Assembly: GCA_031769625.1 (NCBI GenBank) | Contig: JAUIMM010000484.1 | Location: forward strand, 3,968,001 to 4,032,000 | DNA: 64,000 bases | Origin: Taudactylus pleione | Taxonomy: Eukaryota > Chordata > Amphibia > Anura > Myobatrachidae | Direction: 5' to 3' | Shown here: piece by piece, positions 54,561 through 64,000 of the stretch | How positions within the stretch are numbered: position 1 is the stretch's first letter | How the letters are laid out: each line of letters starts with the position of its first letter | The notes under the pieces: generated by a model | Told to the model about the DNA's origin: nothing | Seen by the model: the letters and a program-made list of their open reading frames with translations, nothing else | The model's database searches: none | Program-made: the position numbers and the translations under genes

Positions 54561-54900
54561 CAGAATAAGGGATCATCAGTATCCTATGGATGTAAGCAGT
54601 GTGGAATCACAAGGCCAATTATATTAAGTCAACGTAGTAAATGTCAGCAGCTGTTTGGCATTTCCATGTAGGAAACAGCTGAACGCTTAACGAGCATATC
54701 ATTCCCACTACTGGCATTCCACCTTATCAGCCCTCTTGAAGAAAACTGCCTGCAATTAGTTTTATTCATTGCACAGGGTGAAAGAGCACATCGATGGAAT
54801 ATCATTTTCTGTATGTGCGGAGATAAAGCAGACATATTGAACTGGGCCTCCTCCTGGCTTTACTTTGGCTTCAGTTAAATCAAATAATTTATATTCAAGA
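54561..54900. other. Repeat-poor block, candidate conserved non-coding DNA
   Basis: Balanced composition, no repeat ends. Inverted motif CAGCTGTTT...AAACAGCTG at about 54647-54682, and TGCAATTAGTTTTATTCATTGC at 54750. Evolutionary conservation untested. Confidence 0.25.
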
Positions 54901-55095
54901 AAGATGCTTCAAGCTCCAAAAAATAGTAAAAACATGACTTTGCGTTGCCTTGTGTCAGATCCAACATCGCCAGCAGATCTAATAATCCTTAAAATTAAAT
55001 TCTATGGGACACTCATACAGTACATTTTGGTGCTAAGAAACATTGAGATGACTTGAGATGTAGGTGCTTTATATGCTGTTTAGTGCAAGGTGCGA
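54901..55095. other. No gene seen
   Basis: A 63-aa plus frame (54865-55056) lacks a recognised domain and splice context. Confidence 0.35.
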
Positions 55096-57530
55096 GGTTT
55101 AAGTCACCCATTGTTTGAATCTTACATTATCCTAATTCACTCACCTAACTACTAACTAGAAATAACCACACGGACACCTATGTGGAATTAAAAGAGGATC
55201 CCCGCCCGGCGCAAACTGGCCTGAGGTAGGACCATTCACCCTTAATTAGCATAGCATTGACCCCTCCCTAAGATGATGGCCCGGTCCTCCCCTAAGTTAA
55301 ATGACCAACTCGCTGCTATCAAAACGCAAATGCTACCCAGGCACTCTTACGCTATAATAGGCCACCCAGGAGCACTGCTTACCACCAAAGCTCGGCTCAA
55401 AGTGCCGAGCCCTGCCACCCATAGGGAAATAATCGCCCCCCAAGGAAGACAGCAATGTTACTAATGCAAGACTCTAAATTTGCGTCCCTGAGGTGTATCC
55501 CATTGGGCCTATAAAAAACTCCTCTCCTTGTAAGGCAATTGAAGGTGCCAATATAACCATCTGTCCGTTAGTGACCAGACTAGATATTACTGCCAGCCTA
55601 CCCTACTGCTGGCCATCTCTAGTATATTATTTGCAGGTCCTTCCTAATAGCAAGTATATTTGGAATGCAATTGCCAGTACCCAGATCCTTGCCCCCAAAT
55701 ATACCCCCAATCGGGGTCCCAAATCTGTCTTTCGCTGTCCATAAACACCTAATAAAGGCTACCTCAGGGCTTGCCCCTAAAACCGAACCACTGAATCTTA
55801 TTAGTACCTAATAAATGCGGGGCCTGAAATGCTAAAGGATGCTCATTAGCCCAAAAGATACAGGAATGTCCTACGACCCACACCCGACAGCTAGCATTCC
55901 TATAAACCTGCAAGAAAGGTTCATCACACTTGAATAGGCTAATACAATTTATAGAAAAGACAGCCTAGCCAAGGGAAGGAAAACAATAGTTGGGTGACCC
56001 ATCTGAAGGTGAAAAACAGCAAACCTCTTTGAGGATAAATCTGAAAAGCCCTTGAAATTCCCTAGTGGCAGTAGGCATAAGGCCCCTGGGTTTCCCAACA
56101 AATTCGCAAGAAGCGCTGCTAACTATGCAACCTATTGCCGCACAACTATTACCTGTTGGCTGATGACTACCATTGACCTAAATGTTTTAAGGCATCAACG
56201 GAAGCACCTGCAGCTGCCGTGCAGATTGTCGCTCAAATCCTGGAAAATGTGTGCCAAGCTGATCTAGAGGCAATTCTAAAGCAACAAAAGTTGTGAAAAA
56301 CCCTTGTGAAGTAAAACCTAGATAATGTCGTCTGAGTGGCATGGATGGGCAAGCACGCACCGTCCGGGGGCCATAACCTATTAAATGTATGGTCAAGCCG
56401 ACTAGGATTGGTGAAAAATTACCTGTATTGGATTACGGTTTGCCCCTGATTCGGTAAATATTAAGTAAAGTAGGTAAATGGAATACTGCAGAGCATTGAT
56501 ATTATGTAAAGTGTTCCTTTATTAGAGTCCCAGTGCTCTAAAAATTATGATCAATGAGCGTGTTAGTACACTGGGGGGGGGAGGAAGAGGAGGGGGGGCT
56601 TGTTTAGGGAGGGGGGCAACACAGGGTAAGTGGTAAGCAGAATGTTCAGTCGGGCAATCGGAGGTGGGCGTCCCTCACCTGCCGGGTGTAGCGGCCAAAG
56701 CGGCTAGAGTCAGCGTTACTGAGTGTCCCCAATGGGTGTTAAGTGGCAGTCAAAAAAAGTCATAGACCACAGTAAAAACAAATAAACCAACAGTCCTGGT
56801 GAGGCCTCACCTGTGTCTGGAATCTGTCTTCTGGTCACCTGGCCTCGGGCCGTATTCTGGAGAGCGTGTACTCACTGCTCACCAGCGTGGTCCCCGCAGT
56901 CTGGTCCACTTCCGGGTGCCCGCATCATTCATGTCCGATGTCGCGAGATTCGGGTTCTGGAGGTGCTCCTGCACGCTCAACTCTGCCAGGTGGCTGCGGC
57001 GAGGAGACTTGTTGATAGGATAGTCCTTGGGTCCTTGAGTGGATGCGGAAAATGTGCTCCTATGTGTGGTCTTACTAGGCCTTCTTCTCCTTGAATTTTA
57101 ATGTACCTACGCTCGACTACCTGTTGCACTGGGCATTAATGAACTGCGCCCGGCACTGGAGGTACTTGGACCAGCTGAACAGTACTGCCGCCAGCGTGAA
57201 AACCCATAGTTATGCAGGACTGCCGAGTAACCTTCAACCAAAATACTCCACGTCGTTGGATAACAAAATGAAACTGTTCATACGAACAAGCTGGCTAACC
57301 AATACAGGGATGACCGATGGTAGCCAACCCCAAAATGCTAACAAGGCCTTCATTTGAAACAAACAGAGAGAATGTACAAACTCCACATAGATAGGACCTT
57401 GTTGGCAACCAGAACCCTAGCTGCTACTATAGTGCTAGATCTCTTTTGGCTTTTATGCTTACCCTTAAGTGTTTGCGCAAACACCCCTTAAAATTGACAG
57501 GGCCTACAGTGTATCTGGAAGAATCGCTAT
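55096..57530. other. Unassigned C-rich block
   Basis: About 2.4 kb in which the plus strand is unusually rich in C and A and poor in G (CCCCAATCGGGGTCCC, CCCCCCAAGGAAGACAGC) and which has none of the MITE ends common elsewhere. Short frames on both strands; no domain recognised. An old retroelement read on the minus strand is possible but I saw no reverse-transcriptase or integrase motif. Confidence 0.35.
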
Positions 57531-58990
57531 ATACAGCAAAGAAAAGTAAACACGGTATAACAAGATAACAATATGCTCATGTGATCCGGTGGATGAAGGC
57601 CAGGCCCCGACCAACTGCCCGCTGATGCTTGTCCCTCTTGCGCGGTGCACCAACCACGACTTGAGTCACCTTCTGAACGTCCTGGACAGCCGAAAGCACC
57701 TCCTGTGGAACCTTGGAAGACTCCTATACGGAAACCTGAAGACTTGAAATAAAACACATTAGGTGTAAGCGTGGTGGCGTGCCCAGGAGTAGTGGGAGGG
57801 GGGGTGGATATGCTGCGCTGGAATGCAGTGCAGCTGTATTTGCTCTGGACCAGGGGGCTAAATGTGAAATGGGCACAGATGGGAAAAAACCTGGGTGCGC
57901 AAAATGTTATGGGGGGGGGGGTGTGGGCGGCCTGCTTGAAACAATGGGTGGTGACTGGGAGCAGGTGCATGATGGCGTGCAGGCCATGTCACCATTGTTG
58001 CCAGTGCGGGGAGGAGGCTGGGTGTTGAAACCCCGTGGTGTGTTAAATGCACTGGGGTGGTACAAATGGGGAAAAAGCGGGCACTGGCCCCCTGGTGCTG
58101 AGTAATGGGGCAAATGAGTGCGCCCAGGGAGTGCCCCCCGATTATTGCATGGGGCGGGGGGCGGCAGAGGCCATCATGGGAGCTATAATGGGCGCCGGGT
58201 TCTAGTGGGCGGGGCCGGTGGTAGCATGGAGCACGGGGAGGCCTGGGCCGGGTGTACATGCAGCCCCTAGCGGGGGATGCCTGGCTGCCTGTGGAGCCCC
58301 CCAAGAGCCAGGCTGTTGGTGATGGGGGAATTGCAGGACCAGCGCCGGGTCCCCTGGTGCGCCTGTGAAAGGATGGAGGAAGGCGTGGCATGGCTCACTG
58401 CCCACTGGGCCACGCCCAAAGCTTGTGAAGCCCCCCCACCACGCAATGCGTGGAGGGGGCAAACATAAGGCCAGCACCAGGTCTACCTGTGCTCGCATGG
58501 AGAAGGGGAGGAAGGCGCATACCGCTGACCACCAGGCCGCGCCTGTGGGGAGGTGCGGCTGCCGGGTAAGGAATGCGGCCACCTCACCGAGTGGTGCGGT
58601 GGGAGAGGAGGAGGGGGGGCGGTGTGGGGGACACCATGGTTGGATGCAGGGAACAAAAGCCTGCCTGCCAAGGCATGGTGCGCAAGGACACAGGGGGGAA
58701 AGAGGCTGCGCATTAAGAGCGGGGGGGGGGAGACAGCAGCCGGAAAAAAGACAGAAATTAACACTATATTGATGATACTCTGCCAGCCTGGTTCAAAAAC
58801 TGGAAAAGAGGGAGATTGCTCCTCTTCCAGACTACTTATGATGAATAGTAGGGGCCTTGCCCCTTATTACTGCCATAGGCTACAATTTTGATGGGCATAT
58901 TCCTGGCTATGCCCCCTCCTATCCTTTATCCCCTGGTGAACTAGCAATATTCCATCACTAAACAGGGTTCTTATCTTTCCTCAATCTTAT
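57531..58990. other. Unassigned G-rich block with internal duplication
   Basis: The strand bias flips: the plus strand becomes G-rich (GTAGTGGGAGGGGGGGTGG) until about 58740. Two loosely repeated units (about 58325-58400 and 58480-58550) share a TGGTGCGCCTGTG/ACCTGTGCTCGC start and GGAGGAAGGCG. Long overlapping frames up to 177 aa on both strands fit GC-rich composition, with no recognisable domain. Confidence 0.35.
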
Positions 58991-59362
58991 TCAAGAATTT
59001 GGAACTATTTGTCTTTGTTGTTTGTCAGCATCCATAAAGCTGGGAACAAACTAAACGACGTGTGTACTCAGCAATGTGAGTGATAACCCCCCACATTAGA
59101 CGATCCGGTGCCAGACCACCCTGCCGCATCCTGCTGCATGGGATCCTAAGCTACATCATCAAGTTGGGCTGCATGTAGGGCCGACCAGACAATGCGGGTG
59201 ATGACCCAACGGGAGCATGTACCGCCCATTATAGAGCGTACAAACGTAACGATTTTGACGGTTTGTCTTTCCGAATCATTCTGTTAGGGATTATATTAAA
59301 TATTAACAATCTATTACGTTCATTAAAAAACATAGTTTAAGTTGTACAGATTAAAATAGTTA
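58991..59362. other. Possible degenerate TTAA-group MITE
   Basis: CATAAAGCTGGGAACAAACT near 59033 and GGGAGCATGTACC...CGTACAAACG near 59210-59245 hint at inverted ends. Not firm. Confidence 0.25.
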
Positions 59363-59990
59363 AGGGTCTATTTATTAAACCCTTTGACTCCATTAATAAT
59401 GTAGAAAACAGCAGTTTCCAAATTTTTTGAGTAAAATAGCTATTTACCAATGTCAGAAGTATTTGGCACTCAGATCACAGCATACATTACCTCAGTCCTT
59501 ATACAATGATGGCGATGTTGCAGTAGTGCAATTGAACAAGCTCTGAGAACCAACATTTTTTAGAGATTCTCTGCCTAGAAGATGGCGCTACCCTGCTTAA
59601 CTCGATGGAGCAGCTCAGCCCTGTGCGATCTTGCAATACCTCCCCTGTGGGCTATACTGTAGCTAACGCAATGCCCATCACAACTATTGTGCACAGCATT
59701 TACCCAATCAGGTTCAAACACAGAACTAAAGTGATAGCTGTGCTTCCCCTGATGTTACCTGTCAGAAATGCCCACCAGAGACTGCCAGAAGATAATCTTC
59801 CAGCAACCGCCAGTTTCAGCGCACATTGCCGGCCCCTTTGCACTGGCATTCCCCCCTCCCACTCTCCTCTTCTTGCAGCCACATGGAATGGGTAACAGAA
59901 TTGTTCACCTGCATCTGTAGGAAGACAGTACTCCTGCAGTCCAAGCTCCCACACCCCTCCCCACCCTGGCTACAGTAATGATTGGCGAAA
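59363..59990. other. Harbinger-type left end, then unassigned sequence
   Basis: GGGTCTATTTATTAAACCC at 59366 has the wording of Harbinger-type ends in this window; the right partner is not found. The 96-aa plus frame (59605-59895) is unrecognised. Confidence 0.3.
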
Positions 59991-60619
59991 AAAAACCCCA
60001 CTTTACTGTATTACAAATAAATAAAAATAAACATATAGTACTCGAAAGATGTATAATCGAAACATAATATTTCAATGTGGAGCGAAAGTCCATAGGAAAT
60101 GACCCAATCACCCAATCTGTGAAATACAGAAAGTAATGAAGGACCAGCACTCACTGTTGTCATAAGGGAATAGAGGAAACTTTTAATCCAGAATAAAGAT
60201 GTATAATGTTGGTCCATTATTCCACCTTAATGTGGGAGGACAAATCCATCCTTTTGTTCCAAGTGGTGTGGAGTTAGAAGTTAACTGAATGATCTCAAAA
60301 GTATTGTCACACATGCTTTAGTCAGTAACAAGTCAGATAAGTGGTTGGACAAGTTGAACGCATCACTGGATCGCTACAAGAAAGAATTGATTGTAATAAA
60401 ATGCATCAAATTTGAGAGAGTAAACAACATACTGTCTATAGGTGGCTCACTGGGGATACCTCCCATAACCAGAGCATATATTCCGCAAGTGCAATGTAGA
60501 CCAGCCTAACAGTTGATTCTCATTTCTCATATTCTTCATTTGAGGTGGAAGGTTAGGACCAATTACCACCTAACGGAAACATTCCCTCAACCAGTGCTTT
60601 TTTAGGTGTGTCATGGGAT
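59991..60619. other. No gene seen
   Basis: AT-rich. GAAATGACCCAATCACCCAA and a small AATAATTC-like composition; nothing recognised with confidence. Confidence 0.35.
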
Positions 60620-61156
60620 TATGGCCCTGATTCAGAGCCGGACGCTCTGACAGAGCGCTCGCTCTGAATCAGGACTGTCCCTCTGAATTTTTAGAGCGGC
60701 TTCCTGGCCGCTCATATAGCTGTAGCGAGCGGCCAGGAAGATGGTCGCAATGGTCAAGACCATCGCGACCATCGGGCTTGCGACGAGACCCTTGTGGTAG
60801 GGTCTCGTTGCCGCAAGCCCTGGAGTGCTTTTAGCTCTATCAGAGCCGAAAGCACTCCAACTGACATCACTTGTGATGTCAGTGGGGCCGGCCCCAGACG
60901 GTAGGCGTTCTCATGGTAACGCCTCCATCTGGCCAGCCACGCCCCCGGCATGCCCACCAAAGGGGGCGTGCTGTCACTCACCATCAACAGCACGCCCCCT
61001 TTGTAGTGAGACCCATTGCGACGGCTTGCCCATCGCTTTCCGGGTCTCGCGCATGCACACAACGGAGCCGCCTCCGTCGAGCGCATGCGCACTGGGCTAA
61101 CATCGACCCGCTTGCGAGCGCTCAGCGCTCGCGAGCGGGTCTGAATTAGGCCCTAT
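60620..61156. mobile_element. Hairpin-chain MITE copy E, 531 bp, TSD TAT
   Basis: Element 60623-61153 begins GGCCCTGATTCAGAGCCGG and ends GGGTCTGAATTAGGCCC, flanked by TAT. It is the reverse orientation of copy D and retains its hairpins. The AGCTGTGGGTGG/CACCCACAGC hairpin is deleted to GCTGTAGCGAGCGG, and the terminal hairpin reads GACCCGCTTGCGAGCGCT.../AGCGCTCGCGAGCGGGTC. Confidence 0.92.
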
Positions 61157-61246
61157 ATCCCTAATCCCACATGAGGATGGGTGATCACAAGATGCATCAG
61201 GAAATACAGATAGCTAGCACAGTCTCGTCATCCCACGATTTAACAT

Positions 61247-61436
61247 CTGGGGGTATATTTAGTTTATTTACTAAAGTGCGTGTTTTTAGAAGTGGAGATG
61301 TTGCCCATAGTAACCAATCACATTCTAACTTATATATTTTATAAGGTGCTAGATAAATGTTAAGTATAATCGTAATGGTTGCTATGGGCAACATCTCCAC
61401 TTCTAAAAACATGCTCTTTAGTAAATATACCCACTG
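61247..61436. mobile_element. Harbinger-like MITE, 184 bp, TSD CTG
   Basis: Element 61250-61433: GGGGTATATTTAG...CTAAATATACCCA-type ends (right reads TTTAGTAAATATACCCA), flanked by CTG. Inner arms TAGAAGTGGAGATGTTGCCC and GGGCAACATCTCCACTTCTA are exact complements, so nearly the entire element folds. Confidence 0.9.
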
Positions 61437-61658
61437 GTGTTAAGAGATAGGGTTAAGTTTTGTACCAACATTCACCAGATTTAGTTACCGTATTGATAGG
61501 CTATATATATTTGTATTATTTTATGTTGTTATTGTATTTTGCTGTATTTGGTTATATTTAGCACTTACACAGTTTTTGTAATATGTTTCCTTTTATAGCA
61601 TATTTTGTGTTTTTAAGTTCACTTGTTTTATTATGAAATATTTTATAACAATATGTCT
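61437..61658. other. AT-rich, no gene
   Basis: TGTTATTGTATTTTGCTGTA-type sequence without a feature. Confidence 0.4.
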
Positions 61659-62030
61659 CTAAGAGCTCTATTTATTATCATTATTTTTAATAAAATAAAG
61701 TGAAAAGGGTATTTTCACACCCTTTTCACATTAATTTAGTTTAATCTAAAGTTACTAAAGGGCAATTGGAGTAGAATTCGTAAAATTCTACTCCAAGCCC
61801 TAATTATCACTTATTTTTAGTAATCAGATTGCATTTCCCATCATTGTAATGGGAAATGCGATCTGCCTGGAAGTTACTAAAAATAAAATGTGAAAAAAAT
61901 ACTGGGGGAAGCCCTGTGATAATAACGCCACCTGGAGGTGTCATTATCCAGGGTCTCCCCCGGTTACCGGACTTCTGGTCCGCTCTAATAGGCAGAGCCG
62001 AGCCCGGAGCCGGCTCCAGTGATCAGCTGT

Positions 62031-62636
62031 GTGGTCTAAACAGAGGAAACAAAAAAATTAAAAAATTAAAAAAATGGCAGCTGCTCAATCAATCGAGCAG
62101 TACTAATCAGGTGCATGAAAGGGAGGGGTCATACTAAGTAGAAAAAGGAGGGGGATTTAACCCCCTTTTGTACCTCAGCACACTGAGTAATACCTGCAAC
62201 AATATATGAAGACTATATGGTCATAGAAATTCAGAGATATTAGTTGCATGCATTTGCAAATACATTGGAGGCTGCTAGGCCACGTCACGGCTGGGCCTCC
62301 TCAGGGCATCACCACTTAATACACATAGTTGCTTTTCACATCACCTTTTATGTTTGTCACTCTTTTTCCATTTTCGTGTGATGCCCTGGGGGGGTCCTGG
62401 GCTAGACGTTTTTTGGGGTGCACTGCGCCCCGGAGGTGAACCCCTTAGTGTTAGGGACTGCTAGTAACAGAGAAGCCGTGACGTGGCCAAGCAGCCTCCC
62501 ATGTATTTGCAAATGCATGCAACTAATATCTCTGAATTTCTATGACCATATAGTCTTCATATATTGTTGCAGGTATTATTCAGTGTGCTGAGGTACAATA
62601 GGGGGTTAAATCCCCCTCCTTGGTCTAAACAGAGGG
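62031..62636. mobile_element. Foldback insertion with about 150-bp arms
   Basis: GGTCTAAACAGAGG occurs exactly at 62031-62044 and 62623-62636. Between them, arms 62146-62298 and about 62466-62622 are reverse complements (about 95% by eye; GGAGGGGGATTTAACCCCC, GTACCTCAGCACACTGA, CATGCATTTGCAAATACAT). The loop contains GGGCATCAC/GTGATGCCC. Part 62045-62145 is A-rich and lies outside the arms. Confidence 0.82.
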
Positions 62637-63234
62637 CCTGATTCAGAGCCGGACGCTATTTGCGCTCGCTCGTTCAGAAAAAGGGGCCGACTATTTAAAT
62701 TGAGCGCTTGCTCTTTGCGGTCTGTTGACGCCTCTATGACTGAGCGAGCGAACGAAACATGCGCTCGCTATTTTGTAAAGACGCCACCTGGCCGCTCGCA
62801 TCATACGTCATCTCCGCTATTTATTAGATTAATCGAGTACATCGAAAGGCGTCTGAACTGCTCGCAGTGCTTGTGGTTGGATTTTCCTACCGCAATCATG
62901 CGAACAGTTCAGGCTAAGAAGCAACCAAGTGACGTGGCCGATGACGCTGCTTTGTTAATTATGCACACCCTTACAACGCCCGTTTTGACAGTTTGGCACG
63001 CCTGCGTACGGATCTCCACTCCCCGTTTTCAAGCACCTTCCCATGTTACCACCCACAAACGCCTCATCCTGCCACTCAAATTAGCAGGCACTTGCAATTT
63101 TGCGAACACACGTTTTCTGGCTGCACTGACTGGTTGGCGCATGCGCATTACGACCCATACGCATGCGCAGATGTGCGAACATCGCTCGGAGCGAACGAGC
63201 GGCCGCTTACGAGCGGCTCTGAATCAGGCCCAGA
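62631..63234. mobile_element. GGGCCTGATTCAG MITE, long form 2, 598 bp, TSD AGA
   Basis: Element 62634-63231 flanked by AGA at 62631-62633 and 63232-63234; same length and interior as 53674-54272. A 181-aa frame (62700-63245) spans most of it, sharing a run such as KTPPGRSHHTS and PLFIRLIEYI with the other copy. No domain recognised. Confidence 0.92.
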
Positions 63235-63757
63235 CCACACACTGATCTCTGCTAAAAAAAATAAAAATAAAAATAAAATAATAGTAAAAAAAAAAAAAAC
63301 TTACCTGAGTCCAGGGACCAGAGATCGGTGCTCTGGTGATGTCCACCCTCTGGTCAGCTGGTCTCTCATCCTGCACTGGGACCCGGTCATCAGGTGACCT
63401 GGTCCCAGTGCAGGATGGGATGTCAGCTGGTCGGAGCCATGGAGGATATCACCGGAGCCCCGATCACTGCAGGTAAGTGCAATTAAGTGAGGGGGGGTGT
63501 CGCAATCGCTGGGGGTGGGGCTTAACAGTGAGCGGTCGGCGCATGTGTGGGCACTTGTCACAGTATTTTTTGCAAAAATACCGAGATAAGTGTGCGGAGG
63601 GGATTCGCAGGGACAGAGCTTCATCAAAAGCTCTGTCCCTGCAAGGGATTTTTAGTAAATACCTTTGATATTGCCTGAATTCGCAATGCAAATTCAGTCG
63701 GTAATATCACACTACAATCTGCATTCAAAATGCGGATTGTAGTAAATAGAGCCCTAT

Positions 63758-63987
63758 ATCCTGAACATGCTATACTGTATATACATGCATGTATGTATTA
63801 TATTGACTTTGAGATTTTATCTGATGTGCATATAGTTGCCTTGACATCCTATTTAGCCCTGCTGTGTTTTCAGCAAATTTTTCTACTACAGACCGGCAGC
63901 TGGAAGTGAGTTCTGCTTTTTGGAATGTATATATCATATTTCACTCTGTTTATACTTGCTATGTAGCTTATGAGACCCTTTAGCTTC
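63758..63987. other. No gene seen
   Basis: AT-rich; GTATATACATGCATGTATGTAT is a small alternating purine-pyrimidine tract. Confidence 0.4.
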
Positions 63988-64000
63988 TTAAGGTGGCCAT
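63988..64000. mobile_element. TTAA-type element, left end at window edge
   Basis: TTAAGGTGGCCAT is TTAA plus the terminus seen (complement) at 15110-15125 and 14289 (TGGCCATACATGG). The element continues beyond the window. Confidence 0.5.

Larger units (their letters stand above)
61659..63757. mobile_element. Harbinger-like MITE split by two nested insertions
   Basis: The left part 61659-62040 starts AGAGCTCTATTTATTATC; the right part (63235-63757) ends GATTGTAGTAAATAGAGCC. The halves meet in a central inverted repeat, GATCAGCTGTGTGGTCT on the left and AGACCACACACTGATC on the right. The right part matches 30541-31022. CTA occurs near both outer ends, but the duplication is not certain. Confidence 0.72.

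Noticed and set aside
57771..58772. Overlapping 100-177 codon frames on both strands
   Set aside because: G/C-rich composition with few stop codons; frames on both strands overlap and none shows a recognisable domain.

Overview
The window looks like intergenic or intronic DNA from a large, repeat-rich vertebrate genome. An anuran amphibian is the best guess. The reasons are the absence of any dense gene set, dozens of short non-autonomous DNA transposons with terminal inverted repeats, TTAA-, 8-bp-, 9-bp- and 3-bp-duplicating element families side by side, and abundant minisatellites. The species is not identifiable by eye. I found no convincing protein-coding exon, tRNA, rRNA, CRISPR array, bacterial-type operon or intact transposase/reverse transcriptase. 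The long open frames all fall in tandem repeats, in palindromic transposons or in low-similarity sequence, and I do not annotate them as genes.

Layout. 1-3.5 kb: tandem arrays (about 53, 45 and 108 bp units), a hAT-like end and a 9-bp-TSD element carrying telomere-like CCTAACCCTAA arrays. 4-8.5 kb: a Harbinger-like MITE (TSD TAA), a 16-bp satellite and two more inverted-repeat elements. 9.2-10.9 kb: telomere-like array, 18-copy minisatellite and a hAT MITE with an exact 8-bp TSD. 12-15.1 kb: first copy of a hairpin-chain MITE, then a TTAA element with a nested telomere-like element. 17.6-20.3 kb: possible LTR, a tandem-repeat block and a TTAA MITE. 21.3-25.7 kb: foldback and TTAA/3-bp-TSD MITEs. 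25.7-30.3 kb: repeat-poor AT-rich DNA with one GTCGAC foldback. 30.3-38.7 kb: composite Harbinger, hAT and 9-bp-TSD elements. 38.7-46.6 kb: an anonymous block, a hAT-like element with an internal minisatellite, and a nested Harbinger stack. 46.6-50.1 kb: a minisatellite, then a long foldback invaded by two hairpin-chain MITEs, then a third copy beside it. 50.5-54.3 kb: telomere-like elements and a complete 1.3-kb hAT element carrying its own minisatellite. 55-59 kb: an unidentified strand-skewed block. 60.6-63.8 kb: another hairpin-chain MITE and a nested stack.

Three things stand out. First, a MITE family (about 520-550 bp, five copies) is built almost entirely of consecutive perfect or near-perfect hairpins. 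Between copies some base pairs change on both arms together, and some hairpins are replaced by different hairpins at the same position. Second, at least six elements with matching 9-bp duplications carry degenerate arrays of vertebrate-telomere-like repeats or derive from those that do. Third, nested insertions preserve their own controls: an uninterrupted palindrome arm gives the empty site for a MITE sitting in the opposite arm. All boundaries were found by eye from terminal repeats and target-site duplications. Superfamily names are inferred from TSD length and terminal bases, not from a transposase.
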